A DNA stretch of 41,686 nucleotides from positions 1 to 41,686 of IMG/VR virus record IMGVR_UViG_3300017917_003277. One strand, written 5' to 3'. This stretch comes from a virus. Position numbers and translations under genes: made by a program. Below are positions 6,625 through 14,499 of the stretch, piece after piece. The notes under the pieces are model-generated. The model made no database searches, was not told where the DNA came from, and saw only the letters and a program-made list of their open reading frames with translations. Every line of letters starts with the position of its first letter. Within the stretch, counting starts at the first letter, position 1.

Positions 6625-7262
6625 TGAAATTTGAACATATCATTATAGAAATGATTCAACATGATGTTGATGAGATTGCAACGAAAGAAAAAGAACTCGT
6701 TGGTAAAGGTGCATTTCATAATGTTTATCCATCTAATAAAAACCCAAACATTGTTTATAAAATCGGATTTGATGAAGATGTTAATGGATGGGTTGATTTA
6801 TTTAAAAGTCGCCCCGATATATTTCCAAAAGTATATGGTACAGGTCATGTGAACATCAAATTAAAAAAACAAGTAACTAACTTCTCTTGGAGAACAGGAG
6901 AATTTAAACCTATCACTTATAATCCTGGTGATACCATTAAAGTAAAATATGTTGCGGTCGAAAGATTGAACACAAAGAAAGCACAAGAACATTGGAATTC
7001 ATTGGGAAATGTGGTTTCAGTAATGTCGGGTAAATCTTTACAAACATATCTTACAAGTTTGGGTATGGATCAAGAAATGGAAGATGAGTTCTTATCTATT
7101 GGTGAGAAAATAAAAGAAACGGGTAATGATTTCATTTATGATATATTTGTTGAGTTCTACAACCTAATTCATTCAGTATATGAATTAAAACCAACCGCAG
7201 ACGTTCATGTGGGTAATTACGGATATGATAAGGACGGTAATCTAAAATGTTTAGATATTTAA
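6624..7262 (+). CDS. Protein-kinase-like protein with processing-type leader
   Basis: A 212-residue protein. The N-terminus MKFEHIIIE ends in I-I-E, a T4-type cleavage-like signal. A glycine-rich loop follows (GKGAFHNVY, 27-35) with a candidate ATP-binding Lys46 (VYKIG) and a hinge-like VAVERL (~110-115). The C-terminus gives D193-x4-N198 and a metal-binding D211; the D-to-N (+5) and N-to-D (+13) spacings equal those of canonical protein kinases (D166, N171, D184 in PKA). The protein stops one residue after that Asp, so the activation loop and rest of the C-lobe are absent. The stop is followed after 4 bp by the next gene, so this looks like a natural end. It could be a minimal kinase or a related phosphotransferase. 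Confidence 0.6.
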   Translation: MKFEHIIIEMIQHDVDEIATKEKELVGKGAFHNVYPSNKNPNIVYKIGFDEDVNGWVDLFKSRPDIFPKVYGTGHVNIKLKKQVTNFSWRTGEFKPITYNPGDTIKVKYVAVERLNTKKAQEHWNSLGNVVSVMSGKSLQTYLTSLGMDQEMEDEFLSIGEKIKETGNDFIYDIFVEFYNLIHSVYELKPTADVHVGNYGYDKDGNLKCLDI

Positions 7263-7266
7263 TATT

Positions 7267-7578
7267 ATGAAATTAACAGATATACTTACAGAATCAAAAT
7301 CATTTGATGAGTTTGCAGAAAAAAGAATGGGTGGAGCATCTAAGATTGCAAAAAGTGCAAAAGAGAAAGGTGGCCCATCAATGTTAACTTACCATCACTT
7401 TATTGTTAAGTTACCATATTACAAAGAAGCTGCTGATGGTAAATTTGATATGGATAAAGCAAAAAAAGAATTCGATGAGTGTGTTAAACAATTATCTGAT
7501 GATATGGAACAAGTTGCATTTCAAAAACTTGTTGGTAAAATAGAAGTACTTGGTGAACTTATCATCAAACATAAGTAA
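7267..7578 (+). CDS. Leader-bearing hypothetical protein, 103 aa
   Basis: Starts MKLTDILTE, very close to the next gene's MKLLDILKE and to T4 capsid-targeting peptides; both end in L-x-E. The remainder is Lys/Glu-rich and probably all helical (KAKKEFDECVKQLSDDMEQVAFQKLVGKI), after a Gly/Ser/Lys-rich linker. The final TAATG overlaps the next start by one base. It is probably a small internal virion protein; its function after that is unknown. Confidence 0.65.
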   Translation: MKLTDILTESKSFDEFAEKRMGGASKIAKSAKEKGGPSMLTYHHFIVKLPYYKEAADGKFDMDKAKKEFDECVKQLSDDMEQVAFQKLVGKIEVLGELIIKHK

Positions 7579-8090
7579 TGAAACTATTAGACATTTTAAA
7601 AGAACAAGGATGGTCAGACCCTGAGAAAGCGGCATCAGGTCCACAAAAATGTGGAATTACTAAAGGTAATGATGGTGCAAGTAACAGAGAAATGAGACAA
7701 CAAGATAGAGAGTTAGCCGCAAGTAATAGGGCGGAAGCAAAAGCAAACGCTGCTGAACTTAAGAAAACTTTTGATATGAGATATGGTAGAGATAATGAAC
7801 CTTTAGATAAAGCAACCAGAAATCAAATCTATGGTGAATATAAACAGTTTAACCAAGGTTTGTTGAATGGTGGGTCATATACACCTGAACAAAATTTCGC
7901 GGTCCTATATAAGGTATATGATTGGGTTAAGAACGTACCAACAGTTTCTTATCCAAAAAGACTTGCAGTTAAATTTAACAATCCAAATATAAAATCAATT
8001 ACACTCGAACAACTTGCAGGTTATGCAAATCAAATGGGGTGGGATAATTTTATTAATTGGTATAATGCAGGAGGTCCTGTCATTAAGTAA
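7578..8090 (+). CDS. Leader-bearing hypothetical protein, 170 aa
   Basis: Begins MKLLDILKE, ending in L-K-E as a candidate processing site. Residues ~15-70 are Gln/Asn/Arg/Ala-rich and probably helical (REMRQQDRELAASNRAEAKANAAELKK). The C-terminal ~90 residues are aromatic and globular (YGEYKQFNQGLLNGG; MGWDNFINWYNAGG). No known domain is recognised. It is the last gene of the 5112-8090 operon, followed by a run of stem-loops and a strong terminator. Confidence 0.65.
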   Translation: MKLLDILKEQGWSDPEKAASGPQKCGITKGNDGASNREMRQQDRELAASNRAEAKANAAELKKTFDMRYGRDNEPLDKATRNQIYGEYKQFNQGLLNGGSYTPEQNFAVLYKVYDWVKNVPTVSYPKRLAVKFNNPNIKSITLEQLAGYANQMGWDNFINWYNAGGPVIK

Positions 8091-8097
8091 GATACCT

Positions 8098-8178
8098 CGG
8101 GTTTGAAGACCCGACTTAGGACCGGGACTAGTTACTAATCCCGTTGGGACAAGAATTCGCTACTCTTGTCCCTTTTTT
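8098..8178 (+). terminator. Tandem stem-loops ending in an intrinsic terminator
   Basis: Three successive hairpins: CGGGT/ACCCG (8098-8113), CGGGA/TCCCG just after it, and GGGACAAGA/TCTTGTCCC (8146-8154 with 8164-8172) followed by six T. The last is a clear terminator. The first two are unusual in a terminator region and could be a 3'-UTR structure or a small processed RNA. Confidence 0.75.
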
Positions 8179-8204
8179 ATTTAAATTATTTTAACAAATC
8201 CATA

Positions 8205-8211
8205 TATTTAT
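8205..8211 (+). promoter_or_regulatory. Late-promoter-like TATTTAT motif
   Basis: TATATTTATA ends exactly 17 nt before the ATG at 8229. Confidence 0.55.
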
Positions 8212-8228
8212 AGGAATACAATATTAAA

Positions 8229-8594
8229 ATGGGAAAAAAAATCAAAATCACAGAAGAACAATTAAAGAAAATAATTGCATCTAAACAAGTAAACGAACAA
8301 TCATCAGGTGAAGTTGGTATCGAAAACGGTATGGACGTTGCTACTGAATCAGAAAGAATGATTGATAGTTTTGTAAATCAATATAAGAACTTAGTTGCGG
8401 GTTCAATTTATGATAGTCCTGAAGCATTATCAAATGTATGTGACATCTTAAAGAGTAAATTATGTGGTAATAACGAACCTACAGATTATACTATGGGTAG
8501 TGATGATGAAAACATGATGCCGAATCCACCTTCAGAAATTGAAATGAATGAATCGGTATTTAAAATTAAATCAGAATTTAATAGATTTTTATAA
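8229..8594 (+). CDS. Leader-bearing hypothetical protein, 121 aa
   Basis: The N-terminus KIKITEEQLKKIIAS...VNEQ belongs to the second leader class in this window, (I/L)(T/S)E-x-Q-(L/I)-K-x-II followed by NEQ. Possible cleavage points are I-T-E or V-N-E. The mature part is acidic, with two Cys (NVCDILKSKLCGNN) and a Met/Pro-rich C-terminal section. No domain is recognised. It is a single-gene unit with a TATTTAT motif at 17 nt spacing and a terminator at 8600-8624. Confidence 0.65.
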   Translation: MGKKIKITEEQLKKIIASKQVNEQSSGEVGIENGMDVATESERMIDSFVNQYKNLVAGSIYDSPEALSNVCDILKSKLCGNNEPTDYTMGSDDENMMPNPPSEIEMNESVFKIKSEFNRFL

Positions 8595-8599
8595 TATTG

Positions 8600-8624
8600 A
8601 AACCCTCTTATTGAGGGTTTTTTT
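8600..8624 (+). terminator. Intrinsic terminator
   Basis: AAACCCTC/GAGGGTTT stem with a TTATT loop and T run. Confidence 0.85.
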
Positions 8625-8630
8625 ATGCTT

Positions 8631-8843
8631 ATGGAGAAACAAAAATGTAATTTTATTGGGTGTACAAGAGATGCTGAACATAAAGAGACATATAAGGTTC
8701 TTGATAGTAATTTAGGTCTTTATTCGTTTACAACTAATTTATGTACAAAACATTTTGAGGAAATACATAATTTCAAGGAGAAGATGACTGGTGACTTTTC
8801 AGTATTCTTTAAGGAGAATCCGGATAAATCATACCACGTGTAG
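8631..8843 (+). CDS. Small zinc-finger-like protein, 70 aa
   Basis: The ATG at 8631 is preferred to 8625, which lies inside the terminator's T run. The protein has C-x4-C (CNFIGC) near the N-terminus and C-x2-H (CTKHFEEIH) about 30 residues later, a plausible zinc site. The rest is short and charged. Function is unknown. It sits directly before the leader-bearing zinc-ribbon gene at 8856, whose promoter-like motif overlaps its stop codon region. Confidence 0.55.
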   Translation: MEKQKCNFIGCTRDAEHKETYKVLDSNLGLYSFTTNLCTKHFEEIHNFKEKMTGDFSVFFKENPDKSYHV

Positions 8844-8850
8844 TATTTAT
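8844..8850 (+). promoter_or_regulatory. Late-promoter-like TATTTAT motif
   Basis: AGTATTTATT begins at the preceding stop codon and ends 5 nt before the ATG at 8856. Confidence 0.55.
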
Positions 8851-8855
8851 TGTAT

Positions 8856-9311
8856 ATGAAAATAGTATTAACTGAATCACAATTAAAAACGTTAATTGAA
8901 TCTGAAAAGAATCATATCATTCATTGTGATGAATGTGGTTGGGAATGGAAAAAATCTGAGGGTGGGAATGATCCCCATACATGTCATAAATGTGGTCATG
9001 TAAACAAACAGGAAGAAGTTGACGAAAGGAGTCGTAGTTTTGTTTTTGCAAGAAAAAAGATTTTACATAGTGTTCCTGAAAAAATGTCGAATCCTTTAAG
9101 ATTTAAAAAGGTTGATAGATTGAAAGAAGATGATGAAGATAGAAAAGATGTATATAGTTCTTTAACAGACAAGCAAATTAAAAGTATTGATGATTTAAAT
9201 AAAGACGCTAAATTTTTAAAATGTAAGGCTTGTAGGAAACTGTTTACACAAACAACACACAAAAAGAAAAAATCCCTACCTATTTGTCCTTGGTGTGGAA
9301 AACATAATTAA
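8856..9311 (+). CDS. Leader-bearing protein with two zinc ribbons
   Basis: The ATG at 8856 fits the 5-nt spacing from the TATTTAT motif. The N-terminus MKIVLTESQLKTLIESE is a class-two leader with L-T-E and L-I-E sites. Two zinc ribbons follow: CDECGWEW ... CHKCGH (residues ~23-48) and CKACRKLF ... CPWCGK (~123-150), each with two C-x2-C knuckles. The first resembles ribbons seen in phage virion-associated proteins. The linker is basic and helical. If the leader directs packaging, this would be an internal virion protein that binds nucleic acid or protein. A terminator follows at 9315-9340. Confidence 0.65.
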   Translation: MKIVLTESQLKTLIESEKNHIIHCDECGWEWKKSEGGNDPHTCHKCGHVNKQEEVDERSRSFVFARKKILHSVPEKMSNPLRFKKVDRLKEDDEDRKDVYSSLTDKQIKSIDDLNKDAKFLKCKACRKLFTQTTHKKKKSLPICPWCGKHN

Positions 9312-9314
9312 AAG

Positions 9315-9340
9315 AAAACCCCTCATTAGAGGGGTTTTTT
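9315..9340 (+). terminator. Intrinsic terminator
   Basis: AAACCCCTC/GAGGGGTTT stem with a 4-base loop and T run. It serves the 8856 gene and, being symmetric, could act on the convergent gene ending at 9365. Confidence 0.85.
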
Positions 9341-9364
9341 ATTTGACCTTGTGATTATGTTTAT

Positions 9365-10264
9365 TTAGAATTTAGTTCCGCAATGTGGGCAGAACTTATG
9401 GGTGTCTTTTTTTCTCTTACTACCACACTCAGTACAGTAAGTAACCAAATCTTCCCTAACTAATGGTTTAGTTGATTGTGGTTTAATTTTCCACCAGTTT
9501 GTTGTGGATGGATAACTGACAAATGATGAATTATCATATGTGAATGATTGGTCAGAATCCGAACCTTTTTCAACTCTACCCGTCTCAAGTGACCTCTCAT
9601 TTTTTGGGGTACCCCTTAATACAGTCCCACTAGTGGTAAACGTATTGTTACCACTTGTCAATGAAGAATTATAAAACGCATTCGTACTTGTTGTGGTAAA
9701 AGTTCCGTGAGTCGGGATACTATTACCACCTAAAGTATTATGTGTTGTGTAAGTAAATGGTGTTGTATTATTAACATTCCAAGATGGATTGTTAATGGTT
9801 AACGTGTTACCACTACCATAAAAAGTTCTACCGAGTAGAATATCTTCATTATAGAATTTAACAACCACATCACCATTATTGGCAATTGCTTGTTTTACTT
9901 CCTCATTATTCCCATTTACAACGTATGTCTCAAACAAAAACTTCTTTGCCTCATCAAGATACCTTTCGAGGAAGATACGTTCACCAGGACGAAGTATGAT
10001 ACCATTACCAATGGATTTACCATTCATCTCGATTTTTGCTAAAACTTTATTTTGTGTGGGATTGTAAAGTTCGATTTCGAACTCGTCACCGTCATTAAGA
10101 TAAACGGTGTCAATGTGCTGTTTTAATCTTTGTTTACTTTTAGTAATGAAAGATTGTGGTACAGCGAAACCAGTTGTGTTAACTGAAATTCTTCTGTTCA
10201 TTTCCTTATATTTTTTTGTATTTGAACCCGAATTCGTTGGTATCAATTCCAACTCAAATGCCAC
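9365..10264 (-). CDS. Putative surface protein with low-complexity middle and C-terminal zinc ribbon
   Basis: A 299-residue protein. Residues ~50-150 form a beta-rich domain (FEIELYNPTQNKVLAKIEMNGKSI; ILRPGERIFLERY) of the kind seen in uncharacterised proteins of large viruses and phages. Residues ~165-235 are very rich in Thr, Asn, Ser and Gly (TTPFTYTTHNTLGG; NAFYNSSLTSGNN), typical of exposed or fibrous regions. The C-terminus is a zinc ribbon (CTECGSKRKKD ... CPHCG). There is no signal peptide. A structural role is inferred from composition only. No TATTTAT motif or clear host promoter is seen upstream. Confidence 0.5.
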   Translation of the reverse strand: MAFELELIPTNSGSNTKKYKEMNRRISVNTTGFAVPQSFITKSKQRLKQHIDTVYLNDGDEFEIELYNPTQNKVLAKIEMNGKSIGNGIILRPGERIFLERYLDEAKKFLFETYVVNGNNEEVKQAIANNGDVVVKFYNEDILLGRTFYGSGNTLTINNPSWNVNNTTPFTYTTHNTLGGNSIPTHGTFTTTSTNAFYNSSLTSGNNTFTTSGTVLRGTPKNERSLETGRVEKGSDSDQSFTYDNSSFVSYPSTTNWWKIKPQSTKPLVREDLVTYCTECGSKRKKDTHKFCPHCGTKF

Positions 10265-10382
10265 AAGGACACTTCCGATTCAACCACAAGGTCTATAATA
10301 AGTATATGAAAAAAATATTATTTGTAAAGTTTATTTGGCCGGTTTAATTGTAATGATTTATTTTTGTGTTTAAATCATTCAT

Positions 10383-10613
10383 ATGAAACACATCATTATC
10401 ATTTTAGTTATGTTTATGTTATGTTCATTTATACAAGAACAAACAACAAGAATCGAATATTATATCATACAAACATCACCGAAGGTATTTGACACCGTAA
10501 TGGTAGAGGTTGAAGGTAAACCAATATGGGTATATAAAAACGGAAAAAAGAATTTAGTTAAAGTATATCACTATGATACTGTTTTACTTAAACCAAAATT
10601 AATTAAAAATTAA
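10383..10613 (+). CDS. Small exported protein, 76 aa
   Basis: The N-terminus MKHIIIILVMFMLCSFIQEQ has a positive residue, a hydrophobic core and a small C-region, consistent with a signal peptide or a short membrane anchor; the Cys lacks the small residues of a good lipobox. The remaining ~55 residues are beta-like and basic (VFDTVMVEVEGKPIWVYKNGKKN). Its end overlaps the end of the convergent gene at 10610. It probably acts in the periplasm or at a membrane; function unknown. Confidence 0.5.
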   Translation: MKHIIIILVMFMLCSFIQEQTTRIEYYIIQTSPKVFDTVMVEVEGKPIWVYKNGKKNLVKVYHYDTVLLKPKLIKN

Positions 10614-11725
10614 TTACCGGATTTGTTTTGTAACGTTTGTTGGTTTACAGACGCATTAGGTGTGGAACCATACGATTTTGAAATATCTCCTGTTTTTTGT
10701 ATGAGTTTACCATACCATGTTGATGCGCTAAATTTATTATTGTAAACAATTGAATTTATTTGCTTTTCATATTGTGTATATGAATTTGGTAAATAATGTT
10801 TTACATAAACTAATAAATTTCTCTTATAGATTGGTAAAATATAATCAAATAGTGGACCTGAGTGTGTATTCCACATTTCTTCCACTTTATTCATTTTTTG
10901 TTGATTAGGATTACCTTCTTCATCATAGTCTGGTATATTCTTTAATGAATCAAATGAGTTATACATTTTTGATAAATCATATTGGAAATCTAATATAAAA
11001 CCTTCTTTTGGTAAAACGTTTACAATTTCATCTCTTTTTGTTTGGTCCGCAAATCCCCCAATATTTAAACCACACATATAGGTTGAATATGTTTTACTAA
11101 ATAGGTTAACACCTCCCTGTTTAGCCTTTTCAATAATACCTCTATAATTAGGTCTAACCACTTTAGAATCAACAACCGACAACCCTAACCAAAGTAAATC
11201 CATCACACCCAATGGGGGTCTTAACGCGTTTGCCCAATCTATTTCAGTAACCTTAGTTTCTCTTTCAATCCTTCCTTGGTCTGTGGTTGTTTTTGATTTA
11301 CCAAAACTTAATGTTGTAACAAACGGTCTACCTTTAAATTGTCTCATTGCTCTTACAATGACCAATAAACCGTTATGTGATGCAATTACTTGTTGATTTG
11401 TGTTAAAATCAACCACTTGTGATCCTTGCCCTGATAAAACCTTATCACCAATTTTTAAGTAGTCAACATATGCTTTCGCATCACTTACTGGTTTAAAAAT
11501 TGAAAGGAATTCATTTTCAGGACCTCCACTTTGTTTAATGATTTCTGCAGTTGTTGTTGAATAATAAAAATTATCTGTAGAAGCTTTAGGTAAACCAAAT
11601 CCAGAAAGAGACCCATTACTTATTTTTGACCCGTCGGTACCTACAGAAATTTCACCCGCCTGTTCATTTATGATGGTGTCAATTATTCTTTTTATTTGTG
11701 TTTCCGATAGTATAACCTTCTTCAT
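10610..11725 (-). CDS. Leader-bearing hypothetical protein, 371 aa
   Basis: Start set at 11725 because it gives the class-two leader (KKVILSETQIKRIIDTIINE, then Q) and lies 17 nt from a TATTTAT motif; an open frame continues upstream across the divergent promoters but has no support. Cleavage-like sites are L-S-E and I-N-E. The body has no recognised domain; it contains a Gly/Ser-rich segment after the leader, a beta-rich part and an aromatic C-terminal half (YDLSKMYNSFDSLKNIPDYDEEGN), ending in an Asn/Gln/Ser-rich tail. It is divergent from the endolysin gene. A packaged virion protein is inferred. Confidence 0.6.
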   Translation of the reverse strand: MKKVILSETQIKRIIDTIINEQAGEISVGTDGSKISNGSLSGFGLPKASTDNFYYSTTTAEIIKQSGGPENEFLSIFKPVSDAKAYVDYLKIGDKVLSGQGSQVVDFNTNQQVIASHNGLLVIVRAMRQFKGRPFVTTLSFGKSKTTTDQGRIERETKVTEIDWANALRPPLGVMDLLWLGLSVVDSKVVRPNYRGIIEKAKQGGVNLFSKTYSTYMCGLNIGGFADQTKRDEIVNVLPKEGFILDFQYDLSKMYNSFDSLKNIPDYDEEGNPNQQKMNKVEEMWNTHSGPLFDYILPIYKRNLLVYVKHYLPNSYTQYEKQINSIVYNNKFSASTWYGKLIQKTGDISKSYGSTPNASVNQQTLQNKSGN

Positions 11726-11742
11726 TAAAAAAATCTTTTTAT

Positions 11743-11775
11743 ATAAATACCTAAGAAAATATATCAGGTATTTAT
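11743..11775. promoter_or_regulatory. Divergent pair of TATTTAT motifs
   Basis: AGGTATTTAT occurs on the minus strand (11743-11749, 17 nt before the ATG at 11725) and again on the plus strand (11769-11775, 32 nt before the ATG at 11808). The shared AGG prefix and the back-to-back placement support real promoters. Confidence 0.6.
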
Positions 11776-11807
11776 TAATAAATAAACATTTAATACAAAC
11801 ACATATT

Positions 11808-12650
11808 ATGTTACTTAAATTAGGTTCAGAAGGAGAAGATGTAAAAAAACTCCAACAAAAATTAGGGGTAGACCCAATAGGTAAATTTGGCCCAAAAACT
11901 GAGGCAGCAGTTAAACAATGGCAATCTGCAAATGGTTTAACGGCAGATGGTATTGTTGGTGACGGTACTTGGGGTAAGTTATTTGCTGAGGGCACTGTAA
12001 GTGCACCTACTGTTATTACAGAACCAGCACCCGTTGCAAGTATCGGAGGATTAAAATTAGAAAAACTAAAAGGACATATTCCTGATGCGGTTATTAGACA
12101 AATACCTGACACTGCAGCTAAATTCCAAATTAATACACCATTAAGACTTGCACACTTCTTAGCACAATGTGGACATGAGTCCGGTGGTTTCAGAGCAACA
12201 AAGGAAAATTTAAATTATTCAGCAAAAGGATTAACGGGAACATTTAAGAAGTATTTCCCAACCGAGGCTGCAGCAAAACCATATGAAAGACAACCTATTA
12301 AGATTGCAAATAAAGTTTATGGAAATAGAATGGGTAATGGTCCAGAATCATCAGGAGAAGGGTCAAAATTTTGTGGCCGTGGATATATTCAATTAACTGG
12401 TAAAGAAAACTATACAGCTTTTGGTAAATCGATTAATGAAGATATTTTATCAAACCCTGATAAAGTGGCAACAGATTACGCATTATTATCTGCAGCATGG
12501 TTCTTTAACAAAAATGGTTTACATAAAATGGCCGATGAGGGTGCATCAGATACGGTTGTAACTAAAATTACGAAGAGAGTAAATGGTGGTACAATTGGAT
12601 TGGCCGATAGAATTAAACACTTTAAAGAGTATTATTCTTTACTATCATAA
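11808..12650 (+). CDS. GH19 endolysin with peptidoglycan-binding domain
   Basis: The ATG at 11808 gives 280 residues. Residues ~1-60 form a PG_binding_1 domain (LGSEGEDVKKLQQKLG; KFGPKTEAAVKQWQ; DGIVGDGTW). Residues ~85-280 are a GH19 chitinase-like lysozyme domain: HFLAQCGHESGGF carries the catalytic Glu (E124), followed by LNYSAKGL, CGRGYIQLTGKENY and a conserved NPDKVATDYALLSAAWFF. Such phage enzymes cleave the glycan backbone of peptidoglycan at lysis. No signal peptide or SAR anchor is present, so release would need a holin or another route. It is transcribed divergently from the 10610 gene and ends at a bidirectional terminator. Confidence 0.9.
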   Translation: MLLKLGSEGEDVKKLQQKLGVDPIGKFGPKTEAAVKQWQSANGLTADGIVGDGTWGKLFAEGTVSAPTVITEPAPVASIGGLKLEKLKGHIPDAVIRQIPDTAAKFQINTPLRLAHFLAQCGHESGGFRATKENLNYSAKGLTGTFKKYFPTEAAAKPYERQPIKIANKVYGNRMGNGPESSGEGSKFCGRGYIQLTGKENYTAFGKSINEDILSNPDKVATDYALLSAAWFFNKNGLHKMADEGASDTVVTKITKRVNGGTIGLADRIKHFKEYYSLLS

Positions 12651-12652
12651 AC

Positions 12653-12680
12653 AAAAAAGGGACTTAATGTCCCTTTTTTT
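12653..12680. terminator. Bidirectional terminator
   Basis: AAAAAAGGGAC / GTCCCTTTTTT stem with a TTAAT loop between the convergent endolysin and 588-aa genes; A and T runs on both sides let it work both ways. Confidence 0.85.
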
Positions 12681-14445
12681 ATATTTCTTCTTGATTACCT
12701 TGTTCAGGTTCTTGTGGTTCCTCGGGTTTTGTTTGTTGTGGTTTTTCTTTTTTCTTCTTAGGAGGTAAACCGTGTTGTATGTCACCATATTTTCCACCTT
12801 CGTAACCAACCATAGTTGGTACTTTTTTCCCCTCTATTACCGTTAATTTATGTGATAAATCTTCTTCCCACATTTGTTTACTAACTAAGTAACCTAACGC
12901 TTCTCCACCGTCAGATAATGTTGGGTTATCTATAATCACATAAAACGCATCTCCATTATCTGCAGAATATGATTTAACCGCATATCTCTTACCTTGTTCA
13001 TCTTCAGTTCTCATCATTTTTTCCTCAGAGAACCTATCATTATATTCTATTTTAGTTGTTCCATCCATTACCCATTCAAATGAACTAATATGATAGATAC
13101 CAAATAGGTGACTCGACTTACTTTGGTAAATTCTATAATTGTCATCTTTTTGACCTTTTCTAACAAGAACATAGTCTTTTTGCATGAAATCATTAACAAG
13201 GTACTCAATACCTGATTTTCCGATTTGTTTTAATTTTCTATCTAATTTTTCACGGTACGGAAAATCTGGAGGACTTGTTTTCAGTATTGCGGTCAATAAT
13301 TTACTATTGGAAATTCTCGATGTTGCATCATGTAATTGCATCATCGTTATGTAAGTTGTTTTTAATTCTGGAGTCATTGCATTCCAAGAATCAACTTCTT
13401 TAATTTTACCACCAACTGCAATGTATTCAGTCATTCTCTGAGGTGTTTGTGCTGAGAATTCGTTTGGATCGCCGGGAGTTTCGTTGATAACGTCCGTAAC
13501 TTTTGCAGATTCTAATTCTTCTTGAGATAATGCTCTCCACTCAAATTTTTCTCTTTCACCATCTAATTGTGGCCAAGTACTAACAATGAAATCCCAACTC
13601 TTAGTTTCGTCTCCATCATTAAACATTGAACTTACGGTATATGAACCGTAGTTGTTTATTTGGATTGCTGCCATATGAAATCTTGCTTCATTGACATCAT
13701 CACTTAAATAATTTCTATTATCGTCTATGAGAAAATAAAATGTCTTCTTATCACTTCTTCTATAATATCCATATTGATTGGTACCATTACCATATAGATA
13801 GTTACCTTCATCGTCCGTTATTCTTACATCACCTCTCCATGTAACGCACCACGGTGAATTGATTCTACCGTTTCTTCTAAATTTCATGTATTGTTGTCTA
13901 TGTAAAGATTGGTAATAATAACCCATTCTTTTAGAATGTGATTCACTTAATACTTTATAGACTCTTACACCTCCTTTATTTATAACACAATTCTCATCAC
14001 TAAACCACATTGCTTTAGACGCCTCTATCTTCGCCTCATTTGGTTGAATACCATCTGATGCAAATATGGCATCTAATCTAACCTTTTCATCTTCAACATT
14101 GGTTTCTTTTTCCTCACCACCCATTTCAAATTTACCAAATTCAACTAAGAAAGAAACAAGGTCTTTAAAATTAAAAACTTGTATTTGTTTTAAATCGTTT
14201 AAAGAATATTTCTTTTTATCCGGAAATCTTCCATCGTGTCTTTTTAAAAATCTTAAAACACCAGAATTTTCAACTGAAATTTGATTTTTAATATTGTTAT
14301 GTCTATTAAAAACTTTCTCACCTTGTTCGTCTGTTAATTCGGGAACTTCAGTTCTCCATTTAGTCATTAACTGATTGAAAAAGGTTTTTTGGTTGGCTTT
14401 CACCTCCTCAACGAGCATATCAAATATTAAATCATTAATCTTCAT
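12679..14445 (-). CDS. Large leader-bearing hypothetical protein, 588 aa
   Basis: Starts MKINDLIFDMLVEEV, a class-one leader with an L-V-E site. Two TATTTAT motifs lie 5 and 16 nt before the ATG. No known family is recognised. The central region is rich in Tyr, Trp and Arg (GYYYQSLHRQQYMKFRRNG; WCVTWRGDVR; YGYYRRSDKKTFYFLIDD) and looks like an enzymatic or beta-sandwich fold; a similar aromatic pattern recurs later (YRIYQSKSSHLFGIYHISSFEW). The C-terminal ~35 residues are Lys/Pro/Gln/Glu-rich and probably disordered. Size and leader make it a strong candidate for a packaged virion protein; ejection into the host is speculation. Confidence 0.6.
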   Translation of the reverse strand: MKINDLIFDMLVEEVKANQKTFFNQLMTKWRTEVPELTDEQGEKVFNRHNNIKNQISVENSGVLRFLKRHDGRFPDKKKYSLNDLKQIQVFNFKDLVSFLVEFGKFEMGGEEKETNVEDEKVRLDAIFASDGIQPNEAKIEASKAMWFSDENCVINKGGVRVYKVLSESHSKRMGYYYQSLHRQQYMKFRRNGRINSPWCVTWRGDVRITDDEGNYLYGNGTNQYGYYRRSDKKTFYFLIDDNRNYLSDDVNEARFHMAAIQINNYGSYTVSSMFNDGDETKSWDFIVSTWPQLDGEREKFEWRALSQEELESAKVTDVINETPGDPNEFSAQTPQRMTEYIAVGGKIKEVDSWNAMTPELKTTYITMMQLHDATSRISNSKLLTAILKTSPPDFPYREKLDRKLKQIGKSGIEYLVNDFMQKDYVLVRKGQKDDNYRIYQSKSSHLFGIYHISSFEWVMDGTTKIEYNDRFSEEKMMRTEDEQGKRYAVKSYSADNGDAFYVIIDNPTLSDGGEALGYLVSKQMWEEDLSHKLTVIEGKKVPTMVGYEGGKYGDIQHGLPPKKKKEKPQQTKPEEPQEPEQGNQEEI

Positions 14446-14450
14446 AGTAA

Positions 14451-14468
14451 ATAAATATCCTATAAATA
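14451..14468 (-). promoter_or_regulatory. Tandem TATTTAT motifs
   Basis: Two minus-strand copies, AGATATTTATAG (14462-14468) and GGATATTTATTT (14451-14457), lie 16 and 5 nt before the ATG at 14445. This one promoter region has approximately both spacings seen elsewhere. Confidence 0.6.
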
Positions 14469-14499
14469 TCTTTTTTTAGGGTTAAAATCAAGACTTTTA

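Noticed and set aside
6661-6852. Short ORF in another frame inside the kinase-like gene
   Set aside because: It lies entirely within a well-supported coding frame and has no start context of its own.
11726-12112. Upstream extension of the 10610-11725 gene to position 12112
   Set aside because: It would read antisense through the endolysin start and the divergent promoters; the internal ATG at 11725 gives the recurring leader and correct motif spacing.
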